NCBI GenBank assembly: GCA_014058105.1
Contig: JACGCM010000779.1
Location: forward strand, 744,001-808,000
DNA: 64,000 bases
From: Kingdonia uniflora
Lineage: Eukaryota; Streptophyta; Magnoliopsida; Ranunculales; Circaeasteraceae
Direction of reading: 5' to 3'
Made by a program: the position numbers and the translations under genes. Below are positions 10,589 to 21,647 of this stretch, in pieces. Position 1 is the first letter of the stretch; the number at the start of each line of letters is the position of its first letter. The notes under the pieces are model-generated. The model had not been told where the DNA came from, ran no database searches, and saw only the letters and a program-made list of their open reading frames with translations.

Positions 10589-11567
10589 AATCGAATCTTA
10601 CCAATGATATAAACATATCGAACATCGAGCCCTATCATTTCGGTGTATATCTTAAACATGCATATGAGCTCTCATGTATGATCCTCCAAAATGAAACTTC
10701 ACCCAGTAACTATGTATCCATGTAGCCAACTTATACACCCATCTTCAATAAGATCAATCACGAAGAATTTTTATTCTGTTTCAAGAATCACTCAATCCAA
10801 AAAAAAAAACAAAGACACCACAAAACAACTTACTTCACAACCGGTGAACCAAAACATCTTGACATAAACACATGTTTCTTCTTGAATGTACTTTACCAAA
10901 AGTTTCACCTTGAACCGCTTGAACAAACTTGTTCTCGTTTAACTTGTAAACCAACTTGTGAAGTAAAGAGCTTTTACCATCGGTAATAAGATTACATCTT
11001 ATACTCGATTTGATGATTGAGATCTAATCTCATCATCATCATCCATGACAAGCTCCCACTTGCCCATAACCTCACCTTGTAAAGCTACCTTGTAGTCATA
11101 ACCAATACTGGTTAGCCACAAACAATGTCAGAAGTAATGATAACAGGTTATAGGTCTCAAAACCTTGGTTCTTATTTTTATTACAATCGGAGGAGTATAT
11201 GGTTCTCGTTAGACATTATCAACCAATGGTTTCACCACTATCTCTGCAGAGATTTTTACATACTCACATGACCCCGATAAATCCACTTTTATGATCTACT
11301 TAACTATATCTTCGCAAAAGACATCATCATTTGATATAAAATCATAAGTTGGATAATTTTCCAATTTTTCACATTACAAGATCGGTCACCAAAATCATCA
11401 CAAACATATCCAATGAACATGCAAAAACTAGACATATAATCTAGTAATGATCTACTACTGGAATAGACAAAAGAAGTATAAATTATTACCTTATTTTTCA
11501 TCCAAGTGATCTCATCTAATAGCCCAAGATCCAATGCATACCAAGGTTCTATTTCAACTGCCAAAAT
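10448..11567 (-). pseudogene. Copia pol remnant: integrase C-terminus and RT N-terminus
   Basis: Minus-strand translation just after element A gives CMFIGYVCDDFGDRS-like wording (about 11420-11380), the copia integrase C-terminal block normally seen as CIFLGY..DEFGYR. Further on, at about 11140-11040, comes VLRPITCYHYF...ALQGEVMGKWEL, matching the copia block before RT (VLRPITRYHY...A...KWELAM). The catalytic RT motifs and RNase H are absent, so the body was lost before or after insertion of A. Frames shift several times. The segment 10448-10850 has no coding signal. Confidence 0.6.
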
Positions 11568-12350
11568 TGTAGTAGCCTACTCGCAGCCTTCTAGCTCCAA
11601 TCGAACACTCGAAGGCTACATCGAAGCCTACCTAGAGATTCGAAACCTAATAAGATGATAGTTATGTTCACGAAGCCATCTAAGACTAATCGAACACTTG
11701 AAGGAACCATCGAAGCCATCCACTATATGCGAAGATAGACGAGCAGCGCATGAACTACGCATCAGAACCATAAATACTTCAACCATGGTCATACATGGTC
11801 GAAGGGAAATATATCAGGCAGTAAGCTCACCAGACTGAACAGTAGAGTACGTCGCTCGACAACTGCGGTGCTAGATCCAATAATTGCAGTATCAAAACCA
11901 ACAACTACAATGTCAGGAACAATAACTATAGTATCAGACTCGACAATTACAGCGTCAGAACCGACTCTAGGTACAAGTCAGTTGTCCCCGGTGGATACAC
12001 ATCTAACTTGACCTCCCATGGTGACTCTGCCCTTCATATGTTCTATAAATATGAGGGAGGAGGAACTATGAAGTGGTTAGAAAAATCTCTCTCAATAGAC
12101 CTTACAAGCAAACCTTTGAAAACCCTATAACAACCCAGTTCTTGATACTTCAACTACTCTACATATATAACATAGCTCTTAAAAATCCTCGCTAGAGGTT
12201 GTGGAGTGACCCATTTTAGGCCTCCGTGCAAGTGTAAAATCTCTATAGTAAGTCATATAATTATCGATTGTATACTTGAAACCCCGTGGTCGAAAATAAA
12301 ACTCATAGTGTAGGAGTCTGCTTCCCCTCCCGCTAAGCCAGGCCCCTATT
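11568..12350 (+). repeat. Element A 5' LTR
   Basis: Starts TGTAGTAGCC and ends ..GGCCCCTA just before the primer-binding site. A TATA box (ctataaatat) lies at about 12039. Homologous along its length to 21836-22597. Confidence 0.85.
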
Positions 12351-12352
12351 TT

Positions 12353-12368
12353 TGGCGTCGTTTGTGCC
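12353..12368 (+). promoter_or_regulatory. Element A primer-binding site
   Basis: TGGCGTCGTTTGTGCC three bases after the 5' LTR corresponds in position and wording to the TGGCGCCGTCTGTGGG-type tRNA primer sites of plant Ty3/gypsy elements. The equivalent minus-strand site in element B is at 55072-55087. Confidence 0.7.
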
Positions 12369-12436
12369 ATCCCACCCTACTAGCCTCCCCATACCTTTTT
12401 TATCTTTTCCTTTTCTACTCCTACAAGCCACCTTCA

Positions 12437-13693
12437 ATGGCCCCTACCCTCCGCTCTACTTCTACCCTTGCCGGCATCTTTGCCGATGGAGTGGCCGCTC
12501 AGCTCGCCCTTCTTACCAAATAATTCGCTTAAGCTGAGGAGTGACATAGAAGCCAGTTACACTAGGAACGCGAAGAACACCGATAAGAGTCTAAGGCTGA
12601 ATGGCAACATCGTTTTGATGATGCAGACAAAAAATATCGTGCGCTCGACGATTTATGCAATACGGTTCGCGAGTTGCAACGACTTCAGACTCAAGACGCC
12701 CCTCCTCCGTCTCGAGCACCCGCTCCAACCTCATCTTGAAGTACTTCCGGTACATCTTGGTGTCGAGGGTGTTCCCCCCACCATTCTACCTACTTGTTCA
12801 ATCCACCTTGGCATATACCTCATAGAGGATTCATCCAATTCCACTCTTTAACACTACCAGAGGACCCAAACGTCGCCCTACCCGAGAACGTCATGGGGAG
12901 CGCAGCGCTGAGCACACGCCAAACATTCAGCCTCATCCCCTTCGACCACAAAGATTCCCCCCTCATCCTACCTATCTTACACAGCAGGAACTCGACCAAA
13001 AACTCTACGCTGCCATCCGCATCAGTGCGAGCCCCATACCAAACTCTTGGAGTCAAGAGTTGGTTAAACAACCCCCTTTGCCCCAAAATCCTCACTATCG
13101 AGGTGCCTCCAAACTTCAACGCCCCCAAAATCAACAAATACCGCAATACCGACCCTCAATCCCACATCCTCGAATTCCAAAATGCCTTAAACCTATACTC
13201 CACGGCCGACCACCTGTTGTGATGATTGTTTCCAACCAGCCTCACAGACAGCCCTCTCAGATGGTATCATAGCCTCCCTAATAGCTCAATCCAAAGCTTC
13301 AAGCAATTTTCTAGTCTTTTCATCGCTCAATTCGCCTTCCACAAAGACCGCGAGGTCCGGGTCGATGCCCTCTTCAACTTCTACAAATCCCCCAATTAAA
13401 CCCTTGAGGCCTTCACCAAACGGTTTTTCGATGAGTCGTGCAGGATCAAAAACCTTGATTGTGCGATTGTCGTGCTCACCTATTCTAACACTCTGCCGGA
13501 TAACAGCCGCGTCAAAGATTATATCGCTCTCCACAAACCACGAACCCTCGAGGAGATGTTATCCAAAGTTAATGGGTATATCGACCTTGAGCTCCTCCTC
13601 GAGCCAAATTGCCAGGGGAAAGTTTCGACCACCAATCAGAATAAACCTCGGCCGGGACAACCTTTTGCACCCATGATCACTCCCATCTCATAG
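12437..13693 (+). pseudogene. Element A gag, broken
   Basis: The ATG at 12437 begins MAPTLRSTSTLAGIFADGVA, matched in element B (minus, from 55008). Stops at about 12521 and 12530 follow. Recognisable capsid wording appears across frames: SWFSRLP..SIKSFKQFSSLF (about 13275-13330), NPxTLEAFTKRFFDE (about 13390), TYSNTLPDNSRVKDYIALHK and TLEEMLSKVNGYIDLE (13472-13590). This is the retrotrans_gag domain of Ty3/gypsy elements, whose product forms the cytoplasmic virus-like particle. Repeated frameshifts (near 13260, 13330 and 13470) make it nonfunctional. Confidence 0.75.
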
Positions 13694-14640
13694 GGAACTA
13701 AGAGCCGCAAGCGCTCCCACACTGACGACACTACTACCGGGGCCCACAAAAAATGACCGAAGCCGGTCCTCCCTAACCTTACTGTTCCTATCAGTACTCT
13801 TCTCCCTCAGATTCAGGCCGACCCCATATGGCGTACCCCTTACCCCATCAAGGTCAAACAGGGCAAACCTTACTGCCATAACCATAAGTGTAACTGTCAT
13901 CAAACCAGCAAATATTACACTCTGCAGCGCTCTTTCAAAATAATTCTTAAGGCGGGTCGCCTACATTAATATGTCGCTGACCTCCCCAGCTACCTCGACA
14001 GGTTATACCTTAAGCCTCAACCCGCCCCTACTGCCGACCCCGCCGAGGAACATTTCTACCAACTTCATATCATCGAGGTCATCAATATCAATTGCGGCCG
14101 TTCTAAAAGTAAATGCAAGCGTGTCGAAGAATGCTGTAAACTCACCTGCCAAAAGAAACTACCCGCCCACTACCATAATCGAGCCAATACCCTCGACCAA
14201 GGGTATCTCATTTATCGATTGTGACACGTCGCATGTTCGTTTCCCCCATTCCGACCCTTTAGTCATTATGATAAAGGTCGAACACCTCGTTCTCCATACC
14301 ATGATTATCGACACGAGCAGTGCAGTTGATGTACTGTTCCTCTAGACTGTTTGAGCCATGCAGAAAACAGGCCTCATCACCTCGGCTAATGTCAAACTCA
14401 AAGGCTTCAACGGCGCTACTGAAGTCACTGTCGGTCGCATTAGTCTCCTTGTCACTACAGGGCCAGTTACTTTCCAAACCAGCTTTCTAGTCATTGACAA
14501 GAAATTCAAATATCTTGGAATCCTTGGTCGCGAGAGCCATACCTTTGACTTACCACCAAAACCTTCGTTTAATTACCTCATATGGTACATGGATCTTAAA
14601 AGGCTCCCAACGCCTTGCCCGCTCATGCGAGCACCCGGAT
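13694..14640 (+). pseudogene. Element A gag C-terminus and aspartic protease, broken
   Basis: A Cys/His-rich patch near 13860-13925 equals CAKHKCNYHQTNKCFAL in element B, a knuckle-like motif at the gag end. The protease follows: ISFIDCDTSHVRFPHSDPLV (from about 14200), the catalytic motif IIDTSSAVDVLFL (about 14305-14343, DTS where families show DTG/DSG), then GFNGATEVTVGRISLLV and LGILGRES. A stop lies at 14344 and the frame changes several times. It would have processed the Gag-Pol polyprotein. Confidence 0.7.
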
Positions 14641-14682
14641 ATCGATCAAACCCAAAAACTTGTCAAACAACTATAGCAATCA

Positions 14683-15084
14683 ATGTCTCTCTCTATCCCC
14701 GTACCTTCGACACCAGCTACCACACCCATCAAACCTATTGTTCATATCAAACTCAAAATTCCTGGTCGAGGTACATTTATTGGTACTTTTCTAGATGAGG
14801 CTGAAAGCCTCGAACTCGCCGACTTCCTTCGAGCAAATAAAGACGTCTTCGCCTGGACATTCCATGATATGCCCGATGTCGACCCCACTTTAGCATGTCA
14901 TCGACTCGACCTCATCCCTCACTCTACAGCAGTGAAGCAGAAGAAGCGTATGTTAGGTCCACGTCTTTGTGAAGTTGTAAACCTCAAAGTCGACAAACTC
15001 TTAGTCGCGGGATTCATCAAAGAGGTCAAGTACGCTAACTAGATATCTAATATTGTTGTTGTCCTGAAGAAGAACGGCAAGATC
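14683..15084 (+). pseudogene. Element A reverse transcriptase, N-terminal stump
   Basis: Open for 119 codons and readable a little further: VHIKLKIPGRGTFIG, NKDVFAWTFHDMPDVDP, CHRLDLIPHSTAVKQKKR, then NIVVVLKKNGKIR. In a complete pol this continues into the RT palm. Here, at about 15084, the sequence jumps to pre-integrase sequence. By comparison with element B (about 37610 to 35968), roughly 1.6 kb holding the RT palm (including its YVDD-type box) and RNase H is deleted. Confidence 0.8.
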
Positions 15085-16425
15085 AGAAGTACTCGAACGC
15101 CCAAGTATCGACCAGATGGAAGTCAATGCCATCACTACTGGGGGTGAGAGTCTCGATACAAGTGACTGGCGAACACCATTTCTTGCTTACTTCAACAGTT
15201 CTACCCTACCAAAGACAAACGTTCATTACTAGAAAATTGCCACAGATACACCATCCTCAAAGGTGAGTTACGTCGTAAATCCCCAAACGGCGTCCACCTC
15301 CGTTGCATTTCTCAAAACGAAGCCACTACCATTCTTGCTGAACTCCATGAAGATACCTGCAGTACCCACACTACTGGTCAATCTATGGCCCTTTGAGCCG
15401 TATCCCAAGATTTATTCTGGCCCAATATGAAGAAGTAAGCTGAAGAGTACGCCAAACACTGTAACAAATGCCAACGTTACACCCATGACATCCATAACCC
15501 TTCACAAGATCTCTATTACAGTCAAGTCTCTTAGCCATTCAAGCGGTGGGCCATCGATCTCATGGGGCCTTTTCCCAAAGCTTCGGGAAGCCAAGAAAAT
15601 ATTCTTGTGGCAACAGATTATTTTACTAAATGGGTCGAAGCCGGGCCTTTATGTTGAACCAGAGAAGAAGTCATCAACTTATTATGGAAGAATATCATTA
15701 TACGCTTCGGCAGTCCTCAGATGATTCGATGTGATAATGGTCCACAGTTTGTTGGGAACAAAGTCCATAATTTCCTCAAAATGTACAACACCATCCTCTC
15801 TCCCTCCACACCTTACTACCCCCAGGGGAATGGTCAGGTTGAAGCAATTAATAAAACCATATTCGACTGTCTTAAGAAGCGGGTCGATGAGAAGAAAGGA
15901 CGATGGGTCCAGAAACTATAACATATATTTAGGGCTTATCAAACAATACCACGAATGGCGACGGGCTACACACCTTTCCTTATAGCCTATGGTACCGAAG
16001 CGGTTCTACTTACTCAATTTGAAGTGCCAACATGCGACCCTAACCTCCAAGAGGAATATAATGAGTTTGAACTCGGATGCAATCTGTTATGGGTCGACGA
16101 AACTAGAAACTGAGCAATCATAAACCTCGGCCGTTACCATCTATCTTTTTAGAAGTCATACAACAAAAGAGTTTAACCACGCAGTTTCAATATTAGAGAT
16201 TTGGTACTTTGGCGAGTCACACCCTCCTCGAAGCCTCGCAATGCCGGCAAGCTAGCCGAATCTTGGGAAGAACCTTATGTCGTGTATGACAAAACTGAGA
16301 AAGGTTCCTATTATCTAATGACAGAAGCGGAAGAGCCTCTACCCAATCCTTGGAATACCAAGCAGTTAGTCTCATACAGCAGAACACGGCCTCAACCTTG
16401 TTCAACTGATTTAAATATAGTATGA
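15085..16425 (+). pseudogene. Element A integrase, broken
   Basis: Readable in pieces: H2C2 zinc-finger region (LHEDTC..HTTG ... CNKCQRYTHD, about 15340-15495), catalytic core (FKRWAIDLMGPFP; MIRCDNGPQFVGN; PYYPQGNGQVEAINK, 15538-15860, giving D, D and E), TGYTPFLIAYGTEA, and the C-terminal RDLVLWRV...WEEPYVVYD domain (16201-16425). At least six stops or frameshifts are present (for example about 15395, 15436, 15534, 15658, 15919). In an active element it inserts the cDNA into the host chromosome. Confidence 0.85.
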
Positions 16426-16464
16426 TCAATGAACATATTTTTTATCCTCTGAACTCCATGACCT

Positions 16465-17390
16465 ATCTTCCAGTAAATTTCTTGGCCTAACTTAAGTATT
16501 ATGTCAACCCTTCGACCAAACTGTTACTTAGGGGTGAACTCAAAGCTTTTTAGGTCTCCAAATTTGAGCAGACTTGAGGGGCATGAATGGTCGACAGACC
16601 GGACCCTCGAGAATGCATTGGGGGTAACAACGTTATACTTCGTTTAAACTCAGGCATTAGAAGTCTAGTGAATTTCTTGGCCTAACCTAAGTATCATCTC
16701 AACCCTTTGACCATACTGATACTTGGGGGCAACCTCAAAGTTTTTCAAGTCTCTAAATTTGAGCAGACTCGAGGGGCATAAATGTCGACAGACTAGACCC
16801 ATGTTAATACATCTGGGGTGACCACCTTATACTTCTTTTACACTCAGGCCTTCAAAGTCTAAAAAATTGATTGCCCTAACCTGTGTATCATGTCAACCCT
16901 TCGACCATACTGATACTGGGGGTGACCTCGAAGTTTTTTAATTCTCCAAATTCGAGTAGACTCGAGGGGCATGAATGGTCAGCAGACCAGACCCTCAGGA
17001 ATGTATTGGTGGCGACCACGTTATACTTTGTTTAGGCTCAGGCCTTCGAAGTCTAGCGAATTTCTTGGCCTAACCTAAGTTTCATGTCAACCCTTCGACC
17101 AGGCTAATACTTGGGAGCGACCTTGAAGTTTTTCATATCTCCAAATTTAAACAAACTCGAGGGACATGAATGGTAAACAGACCGGACCCTCGGGAATGTA
17201 TTGGGGGCGACTACGTTATGCCTCACATAGGCTCCATCCGGTAGACAGACCCGGGGGTGACCTTCGAAGTACAGTAAATTCTTGGCCTAACCTTAGTATC
17301 ATGTCTATCCCTCGACTAGCCTGATACTCGAGGACGACCTCAAAGATCCTCAAGGTTCCAGCTAAAACCCTATTATAAACATTCAACTAC
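16465..17390 (+). repeat. 194-bp tandem repeat, five units, element A 3' region
   Basis: The phrase ttggcctaac begins units at 16482, 16677, 16871 (ttgccctaac), 17065 and 17282: spacings 195, 194, 194 and 217 bp. Each unit continues with 'cttcgacca.actgatacttggggg' and 'gaggggcatgaatgg'-type wording. Tandem repeats in the 3' untranslated part of Tat/Ogre elements are known and can seed satellite DNA. They lie exactly between the end of integrase and the end of the antisense gene. Confidence 0.9.
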
Positions 17391-17589
17391 AGGAACGGCA
17401 CCGCAGTACAATATATATTATCAACTCAAATTCATTACACTAAAGTAATTCAAATCAATCATAGACAGACAGTTCAAGCTCAAATAAGTTTCAAAGTGTT
17501 CAAATGCCAACCATTACTCCAAATTTTCAAACGCCCCAACAAGATAAGAGAAAAGAGTTTTGTTACAGCAAGATGACAACTATAGTACC

Positions 17590-19739
17590 TCATACAGGAG
17601 TGGCCATATCACCTCCCCCCACAGGCTCTTCCACAGCAATATCTCCAGCACCTTCGACAGTATGATTCGACCCCAAAGCATTGGCCACCCTATTAACTAC
17701 CGCACCAGAAGTAGCATCCACGGACACAGGAACTTCTATGCCCTGTCCCACGCCTCCACCAGCGGGATCTATGTCCATCCTTTCTGACTACAAAATACCA
17801 TCGATAGGAGGCCCTTCGGGCGTAGGAAAGCGTTTCAGAGTTATGGGATCATACCCTAAACTCTCGATGAAGATCTTCAAATTTGTAGGCGTCTCACACT
17901 CCTCATCGAGTTGCCTCTGGAAGGTTTCCCTATGCTCTTCCATTTCTTTCCCTTCTTAACAAGCTTCAACTCCAGCACCTTCTGCATTTGAGCATGGTTG
18001 TCACGCTGAGCTGCGAGTTCCTTCACACAATCAGCTCTGATATTCAGCTACTTTTGCATTAGCGTGTTATCCTCAGACACCAACGACATCTCGGTCCCTC
18101 GAGCATGCTCTAGATTTTTAACCGCCTATTTCAGTTACCTCGTTGCTACCTTCTGGGCCTTGATATAAGCTTGAAACCAAGCATGCGCCTGCTAGAATAC
18201 TCGAACCATCAGTACTTCTTGAAGCATGGTTAATTTTAGCAAAATTTCAAAATCTCATAAAATAGTTACCTTATACAAAACCTTATTCATCTGCTTCCTA
18301 GACTCTTCTGGGTCATTTCAAAAGAGAGCGCCAACGATACGGTCGTGGCTCGAGCTTGTTCCTCTAGCTCGATTTCCTGTCGTGCTTCATCTGTCTCTTC
18401 CATATCATCATCCGCCAGCTCCCTATGCCCCTAGCGTTGAATAGTCTTCGGCTGTTGGACTTTCAAAGGTTCATGAATGACCCTGCCCTTACCTTTGTCA
18501 GCCTACTTCGATGCCTCAGGAACTACTTTGGCCACTAGCGTTGCTTACTGCCCCTTTGGAACATAATTCACTTTTCGGGTCAATCTCACTTTTTCCATTT
18601 CTTCGACCCCTCTCGAAGCACCTTCTTCTCCCCCCTTCTTTGCTGGCCTAGAAACGACAGGAGCATTTTTAAGTAATGAATCTATCTTCTTCTGCCTCTT
18701 CCTTTAGATGCCTAGCTTCTTAAAGACCCAGTTTATCTACTCCTCACTGATGTCAATAAGTTTGTTAATGTACCTCCCTGGATTCATCAAAGTCCGGTTA
18801 CCAGGTTCAACAAAATAAACAAAATCATGTTTATTAGTCTAATCGGTCAATATGTTAAAAAACAACCTTCGACCGCCAACTTACTTAGATTATAGACCCT
18901 ATGTTGCAGCTTATAAACATCCTCCCCTTCGGCATTCTCATAATTACCTTGCACCACAACCAAGTCTTTATCCCACCCTCGACCCGTTGAGCACAAATCA
19001 AATATCCATGGCTTATCTGCATGACATTGGATGTGGTACGTGTCTACCTTCTTGTTGGCTTTCCTTAAGTAAAACGATACAATATTGAACCACTCGATCA
19101 AACCCCTTTTCTTACGTCTCAGTTCAACATTCATACCCTCGACCACCCTCATCATTTCATAAAAGTTACCATTTATCTGACATGGGGCAACTTCCCAGAA
19201 GTTCAATACCTCCTTTACCAGCCTTCGAAGGGGTAGTTGCATCCTTAGCCAAATCTGGCCTCTAAATGCCATGAAACCCTCTTGAGGGAAAGCCTTGAAG
19301 GTATACTCAGACCCTACTACAATTAATTCCACTCCTACCTTCGATAATTCCAGCTTAGCCATAAATCTATCAAGTCTCAGCTTCTCTTGAGCCGAGACTG
19401 ACCCCATAACTCCCTTTGAACTAGTCAAACTCTTACTACTATCACTCTGCTCCCTCTCTTCCCTTTCATCCCCCAAAGGCTCGATACTACTTTTCTGTCC
19501 CCTTCTCTCTCCTCCCTCTATCTCCTCTCCATCCCTCTCCCCAGTCACTCAAGCCTTACGGTATTTACTACTCGAAGCCCCACCATCGGGTACTACCACA
19601 ACCAGAGGGACATCTCTTGTAATGTCTAACACCTCTACGTCATAACTCTTACCTCTTAAGCTACGACCAGATATACTCATCTCATTTACCTCGACCTCCT
19701 CATCTATCAACCTCTGCTTAAAAGATTGATGGGTACGTA
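17590..19739 (-). pseudogene. Element A antisense gene: Transposase_28-like protein
   Basis: Read on the minus strand, opposite to gag-pol. Comparison with element B (MRTRQAS.. at 33671) places the start at about 19739, where ATG has become ATA. An acidic N-terminal region leads into an open 233-codon segment (19548-18847) with LRRLVKEVLNFWEVAPCQIN and IEWFNIVSFYLRKANKK, like the Transposase_28 or 'putative gypsy type transposon' family of plant elements. A lysine/acid-rich tail follows with stops (18840-18100), then ETPTNLKIFIESLGYDP and a Pro/Gly-rich end at 17590. Introns are likely by analogy to element C. Function is unknown; it is not gag or pol. There is an in-frame stop near 19552. 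Confidence 0.7.
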
Positions 19740-20227
19740 TTATACCCTACCGAAGAAGAGACACGCAATTAGATTGATAAATTTGACTATTACATTTTAA
19801 TAACTTATTTTGATCTACCCTCTCCAGCTCACCCAACCCATAGTTGAATGTTCGATTACAGCTCTGGTAACCACCTAAATATCCTTAATTTTCTACTGAG
19901 CCAAACCTCCAACCACTTGGATTACCCTCTCCCTCGGCCAAGCCTTTGCCAATATAAACCCTAACAATACCTACCCCTCAGTCCAATTGCAGTAGACAAA
20001 ACTACAGGTGATTCTTTATCTCCTCTCTAGTAAGCCCTACCTCAACAATGGAGTATATTTTCCTCTCCGCCTCTCTATTTTTCTTTGTGACTGAATATTT
20101 GGGAACGTTAATTTCTTTCTCCCTCTATATATACCTCCTCAAAATAATAATAAACAGCCTCGATTTCCAAAACTGCCATCATTGCCACTCTGCCACTACT
20201 TTTTGGTTAAGTTGTGGTTTGACTCCT
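19740..20227 (-). other. Upstream region of the antisense gene in A
   Basis: No open frame. The stretch 19740-19800 is homologous to 33600-33670 of element B, including the 'atagtcaaat..atc' phrase and ctaattgcgt. It probably held the promoter, leader or first intron of the antisense gene. Confidence 0.4.
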
Positions 20228-20542
20228 TTACTCTAAACTACTCCTACGTGCGCATCCCACTCCCACATTTAACAATTTTATTAACTGGTTTGAACCTTCT
20301 GGTACCCTGCCCGAAGTTGTCAAGTCAAACTTATACGTTATGTCAACCTTTTTCCCATAGCCCAAGGAAACATTATGATGACCTACAGGGTACTCTGCCT
20401 TAAGAATAGTACCGCTTCTGACATGCCAACTATTTCTACTGTCAGGTTCTGCAGTCGAAGCCCATTTACCTTCGACACAAGGAAATTTACAACCACTCCT
20501 AATCCTGCCTACGAGCCATCGTCTACACTTTAAACAGAACAT
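20228..20542 (-). other. Conserved block between the two antisense genes in A
   Basis: An open 104-codon minus-strand frame whose middle (KWASTAEPDSRNSWHVRSGT and TTSGRVP) is matched, across stops, by element B at about 32840-33020 (KASTAKPDSHNSWHVRGGT and TTSGRVP). It may be a small coding exon or a conserved regulatory stretch. I do not recognise it. Confidence 0.45.
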
Positions 20543-20894
20543 TCATCCACACACATCTGATATTCGATACAACAGCCAAAATTTTTTGGTTATTCAATTT
20601 TATCTCAACTGCTTATAATTTTATAATAATCGTTCCTATAAGCTCGACATTTAAGAAATCGCTATCGTGCCTAAAATTACCATCGTCTACTGTGTTTGTC
20701 ACACTTACACACAAACAGTTCACTATTACACCTCGACAATTGTTTCAATACATTCCATTTCATTTGATCAACCGTCCTTACACCGATTAAAAAAAAGCAA
20801 AGCAACAATAACAACATGAACAGAAGACTAAAAATCTTTTTGACCATCACCATCCCTCGCCTGTACTTTTACCATAACCATGAATCCCCTATTT

Positions 20895-21215
20895 TCAGAT
20901 AGGGCAATTCTTGCAAAGCCCAGCCTCCTTATTATCAACTCGGTCTTCTTCACTTATTAGATCTTTGGCCATATACTGAAAGAAGTAGAATCGGTTACTA
21001 GCAAGTGGATTCATCCATTGCAGCACCCTCCACAAGTGAGCATACGGCATCCTAGAGATCGGCTTCTCGAGCTCTAGTTTGACCAAGTCAGACATAACCT
21101 AGTCAAGCTAATGGTCCCCAAATAATTTCTTAATGAACTCATACGTCTTCTCCTCTATCCGACGCTCTCTGGCTTCCATTCTCTTATGATATCTTGTATT
21201 AGGAGTGGTGTCCAT
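20895..21215 (-). pseudogene. Element A antisense small ORF, copy 2 (107 codons, two stops)
   Basis: From ATG at 21215: MDTTPNTRYHKRMEARERR, FGDH, LWRVLQWMNPLASNRFYFFQ and KEAGLCKNCPI at the end. In-frame stops at the two positions after FGDH and LD break it. It is a tandem duplicate of the ORF at 21250-21582 and closely matches element B at 32131-32456. The N-terminal half is charged and probably helical; the C-terminus has a C-x2-C pair. The family is unknown to me. Confidence 0.65.
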
Positions 21216-21249
21216 AGATCGACTGCTCGGGGAAGAAGATGCATACATT

Positions 21250-21582
21250 TTACTTAGGGAAGACGGGGCAGTTCTTCTTGCACAGCCCTGGTTTGTCTTC
21301 CAGTAACTGATCCTCCTTTACCACAATCTGCTCTGCCAAGCTCTACAGGAAGTAGTACCGGTTGCTGGCTGTTGGGTTCATCCACTGCAGCACCCCCCAC
21401 CAGTATGCGTACGTCTTCCCATTGGTCGGTTCATCGGGCTCTATCTCGACCAGGTCTGGCCTAACCCAGTCCAGCCCTTCATCGCCAAAAAACTTTACCT
21501 TTAGCTCTGCCACCTTTCGCCCTATCCAACGGTCCCGTTCATCCATCTTCCTTTGGAATTGGGTGTTCGGTATGGTCTTCAT
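21250..21582 (-). pseudogene. Element A antisense small ORF, copy 1 (111 codons, one stop)
   Basis: From ATG at 21582: MKTIPNTQFQRKMDERDRW, KVKFFGDEGLDWVRPDLVEI, WWGVLQWMNPTASNRYYFL, then one TAG at codon 80, SLAEQIVVKEDQ and GLCKKNCPVFPK. A TATA-like box (21648-21657, minus) lies 66 bp upstream. Homologues: 20895-21215, 32131-32456, 40964-41262 and 59762-60055. It is always the first gene on the antisense strand next to the 3' LTR. No known domain recognised. Confidence 0.7.
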
Positions 21583-21647
21583 GTTGTGTATTACTTAACA
21601 AGGAAGAAACAGAAGAAGACTACGGTGCATTGCCTCCTGGTAACCCC

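Noticed and set aside
11563..11567. Target duplication for element A (AAAAT versus GAAAC)
   Set aside because: Only three of five bases agree; an imperfect 12-bp similarity of the flanks (aactgccaaaat / aactaccaaat) exists but does not fit the usual 5-bp duplication.
12468..13146. Alternative frames over element A gag, including a minus-strand 108-codon frame
   Set aside because: They are shadows of gag; the gag domain is recognisable in other frames and matches element B.
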